Shown in pieces: positions 8,275 to 16,105 of a stretch of 64,000 bases of DNA. This DNA is from DATAPE01 sp034667525 (GTDB lineage Bacteria > Actinomycetota > CADDZG01 > WHSQ01): NCBI GenBank assembly GCA_034667525.1, contig JAXDJO010000061.1:24102-88101 (forward strand), read 5' to 3'. Position numbers and translations under genes: made by a program. How positions within the stretch are numbered: position 1 is the stretch's first letter; each line of letters begins with the position of its first letter. The notes under the pieces are model-generated. The model had not been told where the DNA came from. It made no database searches and was given only the letters and a program-made list of their open reading frames with translations.

Positions 8275-9123
8275 TCAGCCTCGCGCGATCATCAGGATGG
8301 CCATCATGGCCAGCGTCAGTCCTGAGAGCTGGACCCTCTCCAGCTTCTCTTTCAACACGAAGCGGGCGAGAATGACGGTCGTTGCCGGATACATCGAGGT
8401 AAGGACGGCGACGAGAGACAGCAGACCGGAACGGGTGGCCAGCAGGTAGAGGAGGTTGGCCCCCATGTCGAAGAATCCGGCCACGGCGATCAACCAGAAC
8501 GTTCTGCGGGAGACGCGAATGACCTGCCGAAAGATCGATACCCCGGCCGCGGCGATCGAGATCGAACCGAGCTTGACGCCCACCAGCGCCCACAGCGCAT
8601 TCCCACTGCTGGCGCGGGAGAGCAGTATGAAGAAGACGCCGAAGGAGAGGCCCGCGCCGAAGGCGTCGAGGAGGCCGGGCTGCGCAAGTCCGCGCTGTCT
8701 GCCCTCGGGATGATCGCTCGACCAGGAGACCAGTCCGACTGCAACGAACCCGAGCACGATTCCCGCCAGGGCCAGGGCCCCCGGGCGCTCTCCGGTGAGC
8801 AGACCGAACACGACCGGAACGGCGGCGGCTTCGAGAGCCGTCACCGGGGCTACCACGCTCATGCGGCCCGCGGCCAGACCTCGGTAGAGGAGCATCACGC
8901 CCGCACCTCCCACGACCCCCGCCCCAGCCCCCCAGGCAACGTCGCGGGCTATGAAGCTGTGCAATCCCAGCACGGGGGCGAGGAGAAGCAGAAGTACGAG
9001 GCCGGCTAGCTGTGAGAGAAGGACCACGACGAGTGGTGCCGAACGACGGGTCGTGATCCCGCCGGTGAAGTCGGCGGCCCCGTAGGTGATCGATGCCGCG
9101 AGCGCCAGCAGAACGGCGGTCAT
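8275..9123 (-). CDS. EamA/DMT-superfamily transporter
   Basis: A 282-residue membrane protein with ten predicted transmembrane segments arranged as two EamA repeats, the second ending in VLKEKLERVQLSGLTLAMMAILMI. The repeat boundary lies near residue 140, after the SWSSDHPEG loop. Members export amino acids, nucleotides or other metabolites, and no substrate can be assigned here. It converges on the desaturase with 18 bases between stops. Confidence 0.88.
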   Translation of the reverse strand: MTAVLLALAASITYGAADFTGGITTRRSAPLVVVLLSQLAGLVLLLLLAPVLGLHSFIARDVAWGAGAGVVGGAGVMLLYRGLAAGRMSVVAPVTALEAAAVPVVFGLLTGERPGALALAGIVLGFVAVGLVSWSSDHPEGRQRGLAQPGLLDAFGAGLSFGVFFILLSRASSGNALWALVGVKLGSISIAAAGVSIFRQVIRVSRRTFWLIAVAGFFDMGANLLYLLATRSGLLSLVAVLTSMYPATTVILARFVLKEKLERVQLSGLTLAMMAILMIARG

Positions 9124-9139
9124 CGCCCGTCCATTGCGA

Positions 9140-9421
9140 TCAGTTGGCTGGTACCACCCGGCTGGTCTTGAGCTCGGGAACGAGTGCGCTCACTGCGCAC
9201 TGGCGATGCCAATGTTGATGGAACGGTGGATCTGCCGACAGGTATTGCACAAGGGTGTGCTCGGTACCGATGGCCACAGACTCACGGCATCCCGGGCAGC
9301 GGTACAGCTTCCTTGCGATGGTGTACGCAAGGCGGACGATCTCACCATCGAAGGTCTCCCCCTGAAGGCTCTGGCGGCGATTTGGCACCTTTTCCACCGC
9401 AACATCCTGCAGCTTCGGCAA
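9140..9421 (-). CDS. Small conserved protein with CxxC and His-rich motif
   Basis: A protein of up to 93 residues with YRCPGCRESVAIGTEH followed by a His-rich block HQHWHRQC. This CPGC...H...HWH..C arrangement resembles a small actinobacterial family of unknown function and suggests a single zinc site. The frame opens with TTG at 9421. GTG at 9397, with AGGA seven bases upstream, is an equally good start and gives about 85 residues. It lies just upstream of the DMT transporter gene on the same strand with a 16-base gap, so co-transcription is likely. Function unknown. Confidence 0.65.
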   Translation of the reverse strand: MPKLQDVAVEKVPNRRQSLQGETFDGEIVRLAYTIARKLYRCPGCRESVAIGTEHTLVQYLSADPPFHQHWHRQCAVSALVPELKTSRVVPAN

Positions 9422-9563
9422 CGGCCCACGCTCGCGGCAGGATCAACGGCCTGGGCACGATAACCGGCTGCACCGCCCGGGCCGTTTCCGATCTTGACAA
9501 CGGGGGAAAGAACGGGGTCGATGGCCCTCGTCGAAGGGGGCCCCTGCAAAGGGAGGCATAGCC

Positions 9564-9752
9564 GTGGTTCTGGCTGCTTCGAATCTTGTATTGGCTGTTG
9601 GAGGCGCAACCGCAACGATCCTGTGGATCATCGCGGTCATCCTTGTCATCGCCGGCATCGTCACGCTGTTGCGCGGTGGTGTGCTGATGGGCATCGTGCT
9701 CATAATCGTCGGACTCTTGATCGGTCCGGGCGGAGTAAGCATCTTCAAATGA
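9564..9752 (+). CDS. Small two-helix membrane protein ending GPGGVSIFK
   Basis: A 62-residue protein that is almost entirely hydrophobic, with two transmembrane segments (about residues 18-36 and 40-53) and a short GPGGVSIF tail. Similar tiny membrane proteins with this ending occur in actinobacteria. Start is GTG at 9564 with GGGAGG seven bases upstream, which supports real translation. It precedes another membrane-anchored protein by about 50 bases. Function unknown. Confidence 0.65.
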   Translation: MVLAASNLVLAVGGATATILWIIAVILVIAGIVTLLRGGVLMGIVLIIVGLLIGPGGVSIFK

Positions 9753-9804
9753 CTCGATCGCTACGCACCTTGGGATGCGTAACCTTGTCGAAGAGGAGTG
9801 AGGT

Positions 9805-10545
9805 ATGAGCGGATTGGCATGGGTAATCGTTGCGGTAATCGTCATCGTTCTGATTCTGGTGGCTTACGCAGCGTGGCAAAGGAAACGGCGTACGACCCTG
9901 CAAAGCAAGTTCGGGCCCGAATACGATCGCGCCGTTGTCGAAAGCGACAGCAGGCGCCAGGCCGAGAAGGGGCTCGAAGCGCGTCAGAAGCGCCACGATG
10001 CTCTGAACCTGCGTGAGCTCGATCCGGCGACTCGTGACAGACACATCGATTCTTGGCGCCAGACGCAAGCTCGCTTCGTCGATGCGCCGGCTGAGGCTGT
10101 CGGGGATGCGGACCGATTGGTGGGACAGGTCATGACCGATCGTGGTTATCCGATGGATAACTTCGAACAGCGTTCTGAGGACATCTCCGTTGACCATCCC
10201 GGTGTCGTCGAGAACTATCGCGCGGCGCACGCGATCTCTCTTGCGAGCGATCACGGGCAGGCGACCACCGAGGATCTGCGTCAAGCGATGGTTCATTACC
10301 GGTCGTTGTTCGAGACATTGCTGGGCAGCACTGGAGGGAGCCTTTCCAACCAGACCTCGAACACCCGGTCCACGGGCACCTCGAACGTGGGCTCGACGGG
10401 CACCTCGAACGTGGGCTCGGATGCCGGATCCTCGGACGCGGCATCCATTCCTGATGGGGTCGACCGAACCGGTTCGGAGGGGATGAGCCAGAACAATGGC
10501 TCTGCTTACCCACAAACTTCACCTGCGGAAGATCAGAGGACCTAA
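9805..10545 (+). CDS. Membrane-anchored conserved protein with low-complexity Ser/Thr/Asn tail
   Basis: A 246-residue protein with one N-terminal transmembrane helix (residues 5-23) and a stop-transfer WQRKRR, so the bulk is probably cytoplasmic. The conserved core (about 32-175) contains FGPEYDRAV, ARFVDAPAEAVGDADRLV, RGYPMDNFEQR and DLRQAMVHYRSLF, a pattern common in actinobacterial proteins of unknown function. The final 70 residues are low complexity, including two copies of STGTSNVG encoded by a near-perfect 24-base tandem repeat around 10370-10420. Clear ribosome binding site (GAGGAG). No enzymatic motif is recognised. Confidence 0.8.
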   Translation: MSGLAWVIVAVIVIVLILVAYAAWQRKRRTTLQSKFGPEYDRAVVESDSRRQAEKGLEARQKRHDALNLRELDPATRDRHIDSWRQTQARFVDAPAEAVGDADRLVGQVMTDRGYPMDNFEQRSEDISVDHPGVVENYRAAHAISLASDHGQATTEDLRQAMVHYRSLFETLLGSTGGSLSNQTSNTRSTGTSNVGSTGTSNVGSDAGSSDAASIPDGVDRTGSEGMSQNNGSAYPQTSPAEDQRT

Positions 10546-10713
10546 GGCGGCCCCTAGGCCACAGTGACCTTGGATCCCTGGACAGACCCCTCGCGGGTCG
10601 CCCCCTCCTCTCTTTCTGGGGGGGTGGCCCGGTAGGGTCTTTCTCAAAGCCGAAATTTCTCCCGAATAGCCCTTTCTTTCGCAAGCGAGACGAGCGATAG
10701 TGTTAGTAGCAGT

Positions 10714-10741
10714 GCAAGGGACTAAAGCCGCTGGGCCTTGC
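10714..10741. promoter_or_regulatory. Inverted repeat GCAAGG...CCTTGC upstream of bldC
   Basis: Arms at 10714-10719 and 10736-10741, 36 bases before the bldC start, within the 230-base gene-free region. A TAGTGT box near 10697 could serve as a -10 element. Possible leader hairpin or operator; function not shown. Confidence 0.3.
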
Positions 10742-10777
10742 GTCGCCACGGTACGCACCTAGGCGGAAGGCACCGAG

Positions 10778-11035
10778 ATGGCAGTTGCAAGAAACGATCA
10801 CCTTCTGACTCCTGCAGAAGTTGCAGCCCTTTTCCGGGTGGATCCGAAAACCGTCACCCGGTGGGCCAAGGCAGGCAAGCTCTCCTCGATCCGAACGCTC
10901 GGCGGCCATCGTCGCTACCGCGCGACCGAGATCCGCGGCCTCTTCGAGGCGAGCGAATGGGCGGGGATAGTGGACCTGACCGACACCGAGGCCGGGGTCG
11001 TGGACGTCAGAGACCAAGCTGGAGCGGAGGCTTAG
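10778..11035 (+). CDS. bldC: BldC-like MerR-type DNA-binding regulator
   Basis: An 85-residue MerR-like winged helix protein consisting of the DNA-binding domain only. The block LLTPAEVAALFRVDPKTVTR, then WAKAGKLSSIRTLGGHRRYR, is nearly identical to Streptomyces BldC, a developmental regulator that binds head-to-tail on direct repeats. The helix-turn-helix spans about residues 9-30 and the wing LGGHRRYR about 41-48. The C-terminal 30 residues are variable and acidic. BldC is widespread in actinobacteria including non-sporulating ones, so sporulation should not be inferred. GGAAGG eight bases upstream supports the ATG. Confidence 0.93.
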   Translation: MAVARNDHLLTPAEVAALFRVDPKTVTRWAKAGKLSSIRTLGGHRRYRATEIRGLFEASEWAGIVDLTDTEAGVVDVRDQAGAEA

Positions 11036-11101
11036 CCCGCACCAGCGGCCGCCACACGGCGGGCGCGAAGATCTCTGGATGGCCTCACGCGGGCAGACCT
11101 G

Positions 11102-13009
11102 TCAGCCGCGCAGCCACACGGCCGCGAATGGTGGAAGGGTCACCACCGCGGAATGCTCCATCGCCTGGCCGCGCTCCGTGGTCGCCTCGATCGCTCCCGG
11201 ATTGATATTTCCAGCCCCCATATAGCGCGTGGAATCGGTGTTCAGGACCTCCCGAAAGAGCCCAGGTTTGGGCATGCCGATCCGGAAGTGCCTCCGTATC
11301 ACGGGGGCCAGGTTGCAGATGCATACGAGGCACTCGCCGCTGGTGGGGTCCCTCCGGAAGAACGACACCACGTTGTTCTGGGCATCGCCCTCTGCGGTCC
11401 ACCCGCCGCCCTCGGGAGCGGGCACCTCCTCCCACAGCGAGCGGGACTCGAGGTAAAGGCGATTGAGATCGCGCACCAAGTGTTGAATCCCCGCGTGGTC
11501 AGGATCGTCGAGTAGATCCCAGTCGATGCTCGAGTCGTGATCCCATTCGCGCTCCTGCGCTATCTCGCCACCCATGAAGAGCAGTTTCTTTCCGGGGTAG
11601 GCCCACATGTAGGCGAGCAGGCACTTCAACAAAGCCAGGCGCCGGTATCTGTCGCCCGTCATCTTCCCAATGAGAGATCCCTTGCCGTGGACCACCTCGT
11701 CGTGGGACAGGGGAAGGATGAAGTGCTCGTTCCAGGCGTACATGAGTGTGAAGGTGAGATCGCCCTGATGACGCCGCCGCAAGGAGGTCTCTCTCCGGAA
11801 ATGGTGCAGGGTGTCGTGCATCCACCCGAGGTTCCATTTGAGATCGAACCCGAGTCCCCCCTCCTGGACCGGCTTGGTCACTCCCGGCCAGGCCGCGGAT
11901 TCTTCGGCGATCAATAGAACGTCGGGGTGCCTGGCGTGCAATCTCGTCGTCAGCTCGGTGATGAATGCCAAAGCTTCGAGGTTCTGTCGCCCCCCGAACC
12001 TGTTGGGCTTCCACTCGCCATCCTTGCGGCTGTAGTCGAGGTAAAGCATCGAGGCGACCGCATCCACGCGGAAACCGTCGATGTGAAACTGCTCTGCCCA
12101 GTAGAGGGCTGCGGCGATCAAGAAGTTGCGCACCATCGGCGAGCCGTAATCGAAGACGACGGTTCCCCAATCCGGGTGCTCCCGTCTCAACGGGTCGGCA
12201 TCCTCGTAGAGCAGGGAGCCATCGAAGCGCGCCAGTGCCCACTCGTCCTTGGGGAAATGCGCGGGCACCCAATCCACGATCACGCCGATGCCTGCCTGAT
12301 GGAAAGAATCGACGAGGTATCCGAAGTCATCGGGGTCCCCGAAGCGGGCCGTGGGTGCAAAGTAATTGGTCGTTTGGTAGCCCCACGATCCACCGAAGGG
12401 GTGTTCGGCGAGCGGGAGGAATTCGACGTGGGTAAAGCCCATGTCGATGCAATATCCAGGAAGGGTTTCAGCCAGCTGGCGGTACGTAAGGGCCTCGCCG
12501 TTGGGATCGCGCCGCCATGAACCCAGATGAACCTCGTAGATCGACAGGGGCGATGCCAGGTGGTCCCGTGCGGACCTTTTCTGCATCCACTCCTCGTCGT
12601 GGAAGCGGTAGCGAGAGGAAAAGACAACCGAAGCTGTTCCCGGCGGCATCTCGGTTGCGAACGCCACCGGATCGGTCTTTGCGACGCGGCGTCCCTCAGT
12701 TGTTACAACTTCGTATCGGTAGGGCGCGCCTCGGGGAACCGCGGGAACGAATATCTCCCAGATCCCAGCAGGATCGAGGCGTCTCATCGGGTGGTCGAGC
12801 CCTCCCGTGGTGCCGGGCGGGCCGATTACCTTGACGCTGCGGGCCGCGGGGGCCCAAACGGCAAACGTGACGCCGTCCATCCCGGCAACGGTGCTCGGGT
12901 GGGCACCTAGCTTGTCGTAGAGCCTGTTGTGCGTTCCCTCTTGCAACAGCCGAAGGTCATGCTCATCGAGGCCGGCGGGAGCGTTCGGATCCTGGTCCGC
13001 TCCTGGCAT
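11102..13009 (-). CDS. glgB: 1,4-alpha-glucan branching enzyme GlgB
   Basis: A GH13 branching enzyme of about 635 residues that transfers alpha-1,4 chains to make alpha-1,6 branches in glycogen. It has a CBM48 domain (from GAHPSTVAGMDGVTFAVWAP), a catalytic barrel and a C-terminal beta domain. Catalytic motifs are DGFRVDAV (nucleophile Asp), LIAEES (acid/base Glu) and PLSHDEVVHGKGS. The extra N1 domain found in long actinobacterial GlgB proteins is absent. The frame can be opened from TTG at 13042, but ATG at 13009 lies one base after the maltokinase stop and fits the operon. It is the last gene of glgE-treS-mak-glgB. Confidence 0.95.
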   Translation of the reverse strand: MPGADQDPNAPAGLDEHDLRLLQEGTHNRLYDKLGAHPSTVAGMDGVTFAVWAPAARSVKVIGPPGTTGGLDHPMRRLDPAGIWEIFVPAVPRGAPYRYEVVTTEGRRVAKTDPVAFATEMPPGTASVVFSSRYRFHDEEWMQKRSARDHLASPLSIYEVHLGSWRRDPNGEALTYRQLAETLPGYCIDMGFTHVEFLPLAEHPFGGSWGYQTTNYFAPTARFGDPDDFGYLVDSFHQAGIGVIVDWVPAHFPKDEWALARFDGSLLYEDADPLRREHPDWGTVVFDYGSPMVRNFLIAAALYWAEQFHIDGFRVDAVASMLYLDYSRKDGEWKPNRFGGRQNLEALAFITELTTRLHARHPDVLLIAEESAAWPGVTKPVQEGGLGFDLKWNLGWMHDTLHHFRRETSLRRRHQGDLTFTLMYAWNEHFILPLSHDEVVHGKGSLIGKMTGDRYRRLALLKCLLAYMWAYPGKKLLFMGGEIAQEREWDHDSSIDWDLLDDPDHAGIQHLVRDLNRLYLESRSLWEEVPAPEGGGWTAEGDAQNNVVSFFRRDPTSGECLVCICNLAPVIRRHFRIGMPKPGLFREVLNTDSTRYMGAGNINPGAIEATTERGQAMEHSAVVTLPPFAAVWLRG

Positions 13010-13010
13010 C

Positions 13011-14432
13011 TCAGCCGGGGGCCGGCCCCAAGATCCGTGCAAGTCCGCGCAGCGGGATCTGGATCCAGTCCGGCCGGTTCTGCTGCTCGTACGCGATCTC
13101 GTAGAGGGCCTTGTCGATCTCGAAAGCGTCGAGCATGGCGTCCAGGTCGGGGCGCTTGGGCGGGAGGAACTTCCCCTCGTGAGAGCGACGCAAGTAGGCG
13201 GTAAGGAACCGTCCGCGCGCCAGGCCCTCCCACGCGTCCGCCCATGGTTGCAACCTCAGCCATTCCTCGCTTTGAAACTCAGCCCGTTCCAACAGCGACA
13301 CTGAAGCTGCGTAGCTGAACGAACGCAACATCCCAGCAACATCACGTAGGGGAGAGTGCCGTTGACGGCGCTCTTCCAGCGACCGTGCGGGTTCGCCTTC
13401 GAAATCGATGATCATCCAGCCTCGGTCGCTGGTGAGAACCTGCCCCAAGTGGTAGTCGCCGTGGATACGCGTCTTGAAACCGGGTCTGGGCACTGTCACC
13501 AGGCGTTCGATCGCCCGCTCCAATGCGTCTGTCCACTGCTCTATCACCGCGACTCCTGCCGCTGCCAGCGAAGCCGCGGACGCGCGGAGCTCGTCGCCCC
13601 ACCTCTCTAGATCGTGTCCTTGAATCACAACGGGAAGTGAGTCCAGGTCGAGTTCCTCTTTTGTAAGTGCAACATGCAGCCCGGCCGAGACATCGCCAAG
13701 ATCTTCCAGAGACCGGAGATTGTCCATGGCCCTTTCTTCGATGGTCGCGGTTATCTCAGCGGTTGTGATCTCCCCGGGGACGGCCGCGTCGTACAGGTCG
13801 TGGAGACGGCCGAGAACGTCTTTCCAGCCTTCCACGGCATCGGTCACATAACGCTGCGCCACCGCGATGTCCATCGTGATTTCCTCGTCGTCGAGTGTTC
13901 CTTCGAACGTGATCTCTCCGATGTGCTCGGGGATGTGGGGGAATCCGAGGTTGGTGAGCAGACGAGTGATCTCGCGCTCCGGGTTGATTCCCGGTTGCAC
14001 CCGCCGAAGGAACTTGATGATGACGCTTTCGTCCATCACCACCGAGGTGTTGCTCTGGTCTGCCCCCAGAGAACGCGCCGAGCTCCACACTCGTTCCAGC
14101 ATCGGATCCAGGCCGGGGCCGGCGAAGTTGAAAACGCTGTTCGTGCCTTTGAGTGGGGTGCCGTGCGCCATGAGCTCGCCCAGGACCAAGAGTCGCTCCG
14201 GTTCCTCGAGGGCGTCCCTGCTGGTGCCGTCATCACCCACCAGCAGCGGCAGGTGAAACAGATCGCTGTCTCCCTGCCGATAGTGGACGGCGACCACGGC
14301 CAGGATGAGGCTGGGGTCACCGTCTTGAACCACAGCAGCGTCGATGAGGTCTGCCCGCGCGATGTCCCGGCCCTTGGCCCCGAACCATCGTTGTTCGGGG
14401 AGCCGCCGCACGATCTCGTGCAGGTCGATCAT
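13011..14432 (-). CDS. mak: Maltokinase (Pep2/Mak)
   Basis: A 473-residue kinase that phosphorylates maltose with ATP to maltose 1-phosphate, the donor used by GlgE. It has an aminoglycoside-phosphotransferase-like fold. The N-terminal cap domain begins LPEQRWFGAKGR, the lysine loop is SVIIKFLRR, and the catalytic loop is RIHGDYHLGQVL followed by the Mg-binding IIDFEGEP. It is a stand-alone kinase, whereas in some bacteria it is fused to TreS. It overlaps the treS stop by four bases. Together these enzymes convert trehalose to maltose, then maltose 1-phosphate, then alpha-glucan. Confidence 0.95.
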   Translation of the reverse strand: MIDLHEIVRRLPEQRWFGAKGRDIARADLIDAAVVQDGDPSLILAVVAVHYRQGDSDLFHLPLLVGDDGTSRDALEEPERLLVLGELMAHGTPLKGTNSVFNFAGPGLDPMLERVWSSARSLGADQSNTSVVMDESVIIKFLRRVQPGINPEREITRLLTNLGFPHIPEHIGEITFEGTLDDEEITMDIAVAQRYVTDAVEGWKDVLGRLHDLYDAAVPGEITTAEITATIEERAMDNLRSLEDLGDVSAGLHVALTKEELDLDSLPVVIQGHDLERWGDELRASAASLAAAGVAVIEQWTDALERAIERLVTVPRPGFKTRIHGDYHLGQVLTSDRGWMIIDFEGEPARSLEERRQRHSPLRDVAGMLRSFSYAASVSLLERAEFQSEEWLRLQPWADAWEGLARGRFLTAYLRRSHEGKFLPPKRPDLDAMLDAFEIDKALYEIAYEQQNRPDWIQIPLRGLARILGPAPG

Positions 14433-16105
14433 GGCGTCTCCTCCCGGACCAGTTGAAACCAGTAGAAGCTGTGTGGCGCGAATGTCAAGAGATAGGGCAA
14501 TTCTCCTATTGCCGGGAAGCGCTCCCGGCCGAGAAGCTCTATCGGATACATGCCCTCGTATGAGGATAGGTCGAGCTCTGCAGCCCGTGCCCGAGAGGAC
14601 AAGTTATTGACGCACAAGATGACGTCTTCCTCGTACTGGCGGATAAAAGCGAAGATCGCCGGGTTGTCGGGGCTCAGCGCCTCGAAAGACCCCAATCCAA
14701 AGACAGGGTGCTGCTTGCGCACGGCGAGCAGCCTGCGGAACCACTGCAGAAAGGAATGCTGATCGCGGAGCTGAGCTTCGATGTTGCACGCCTGATACCC
14801 ATAAACGGGGTCGAGCAGCGGGGGCAGGTAGAGCTGCGCGAAATCCGCCCGGGAGAACCCGGCATTGCGGTCGCCCGTCCATTGCATCGGCGTGCGGACG
14901 CCATCGCGATCTCCCAGATAGATGTTGTCGCCCATGCCGATCTCGTCACCGTAATAGACGATCGGCGTACCGGGGAGGGAGAACAACATCGCGTGGAAGA
15001 GCTCGCTTTCGGTGCGGGAGTTCTCGAGTAGAGGAGCGAGGCGCCTTCTGATCCCAAGGTTGAGTTTCATCCGCGGGTCCTTCGCATACTCCTGGTACAT
15101 GTAGTCCCGCTCCTCGTCGGTGACCATCTCGAGCGTCAGCTCGTCGTGATTGCGTAGGAAGATGCCCCACTGTGCGTTCTCCGGGATCGGAGGAGTTTGC
15201 TCGAGGATCTCCACGATGGGATAGCGCACCTGCCTCCGGGCAGCCATGAACATGCGCGGCATGAGCGGGAAGTGGAACGCCATATGACACTCGTCTCCGG
15301 AGCCGAAGTAGGGAACCACATCGGCCGGCCACTGGTTCGCCTCTGCCAGGAGGACGACATCCCGGTAGGACTTTTCGATCTCTCGCCGTACCCGTTTGAG
15401 GAAGGCGTGACTCTCGGGCAGGTTTTCACAGATGGTGCCTTCCCGCTCGAACAAGTAGGGAACCGCGTCCAAACGGAATCCATCCAACCCGAGGTCCAGC
15501 CAGAAGCGAAGCGCCGCCAGCATCTGTTCCTGCACATCTTCGTTGTCGTAGTTGAGATCGGGTTGATGGCTGAAGAAACGATGCCAGTAGAACGCGCCCG
15601 CTTCTTCATCCCAGCTCCAGTTGGATCTCTCCGAATCTACGAAGATGATGCGTGCATCGGCATACTTCTCGTTCGTCTCCGACCACACATACCAATCTCG
15701 CTTTGCCGACCCAGGCTGGCGTGATTCCTGAAACCAGGGATGTTGATCTGATGTGTGATTGACAACGAAGTCGGCAACCACTCGTATGCCGCGGCCGTGC
15801 GCCCCCGCCAAAAAGTTGGTGAAATCGTTCAGGCTCCCATGCTCCGGCAGTATCGAATAGAAGTCGGAGATATCGTAGCCCCCGTCCCGAAGCGGCGATT
15901 GGAAGAAAGGGAGCAACCAGATACAGTCGATGCCAAGCCACTCGAGGTAGTCGAGTTTTTCAACGAGACCCCTGAAGTCTCCGGAGCCGTCGGCATTCGA
16001 GTCGTTGAAGCTGCGGACGTAGAGCTCGTAGAAGACCGCCTTCTTGTACCAGAGCGGATCGCCTTCCAACATCATCTGTGGGTGCCCCGGACCGTCACGG
16101 TGCAC
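14429..16105 (-). CDS. treS: Trehalose synthase/maltose glucosylmutase TreS
   Basis: A 558-residue GH13 enzyme that interconverts trehalose and maltose. Typical opening is DPLWYKKAVFYELYVRSFND. Catalytic residues lie in DGFRLDAVPYLFEREGT (Asp), LLAEANQWP (Glu) and FLRNHDELTLEMV (Asp); NHDELTLEMV and the LFEREGT loop are typical of TreS. No maltokinase domain is fused. GTG at 16105 overlaps the glgE stop by 11 bases; paired ATGs at 16075/16072 are an alternative start. Neither has a strong ribosome binding site, suggesting translational coupling to glgE. Confidence 0.95.
   Translation of the reverse strand: MHRDGPGHPQMMLEGDPLWYKKAVFYELYVRSFNDSNADGSGDFRGLVEKLDYLEWLGIDCIWLLPFFQSPLRDGGYDISDFYSILPEHGSLNDFTNFLAGAHGRGIRVVADFVVNHTSDQHPWFQESRQPGSAKRDWYVWSETNEKYADARIIFVDSERSNWSWDEEAGAFYWHRFFSHQPDLNYDNEDVQEQMLAALRFWLDLGLDGFRLDAVPYLFEREGTICENLPESHAFLKRVRREIEKSYRDVVLLAEANQWPADVVPYFGSGDECHMAFHFPLMPRMFMAARRQVRYPIVEILEQTPPIPENAQWGIFLRNHDELTLEMVTDEERDYMYQEYAKDPRMKLNLGIRRRLAPLLENSRTESELFHAMLFSLPGTPIVYYGDEIGMGDNIYLGDRDGVRTPMQWTGDRNAGFSRADFAQLYLPPLLDPVYGYQACNIEAQLRDQHSFLQWFRRLLAVRKQHPVFGLGSFEALSPDNPAIFAFIRQYEEDVILCVNNLSSRARAAELDLSSYEGMYPIELLGRERFPAIGELPYLLTFAPHSFYWFQLVREETP

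Noticed and set aside
10370..10420. Tandem repeat as a mobile or regulatory element
   Set aside because: It is in frame inside a coding region and simply encodes a duplicated low-complexity octapeptide.
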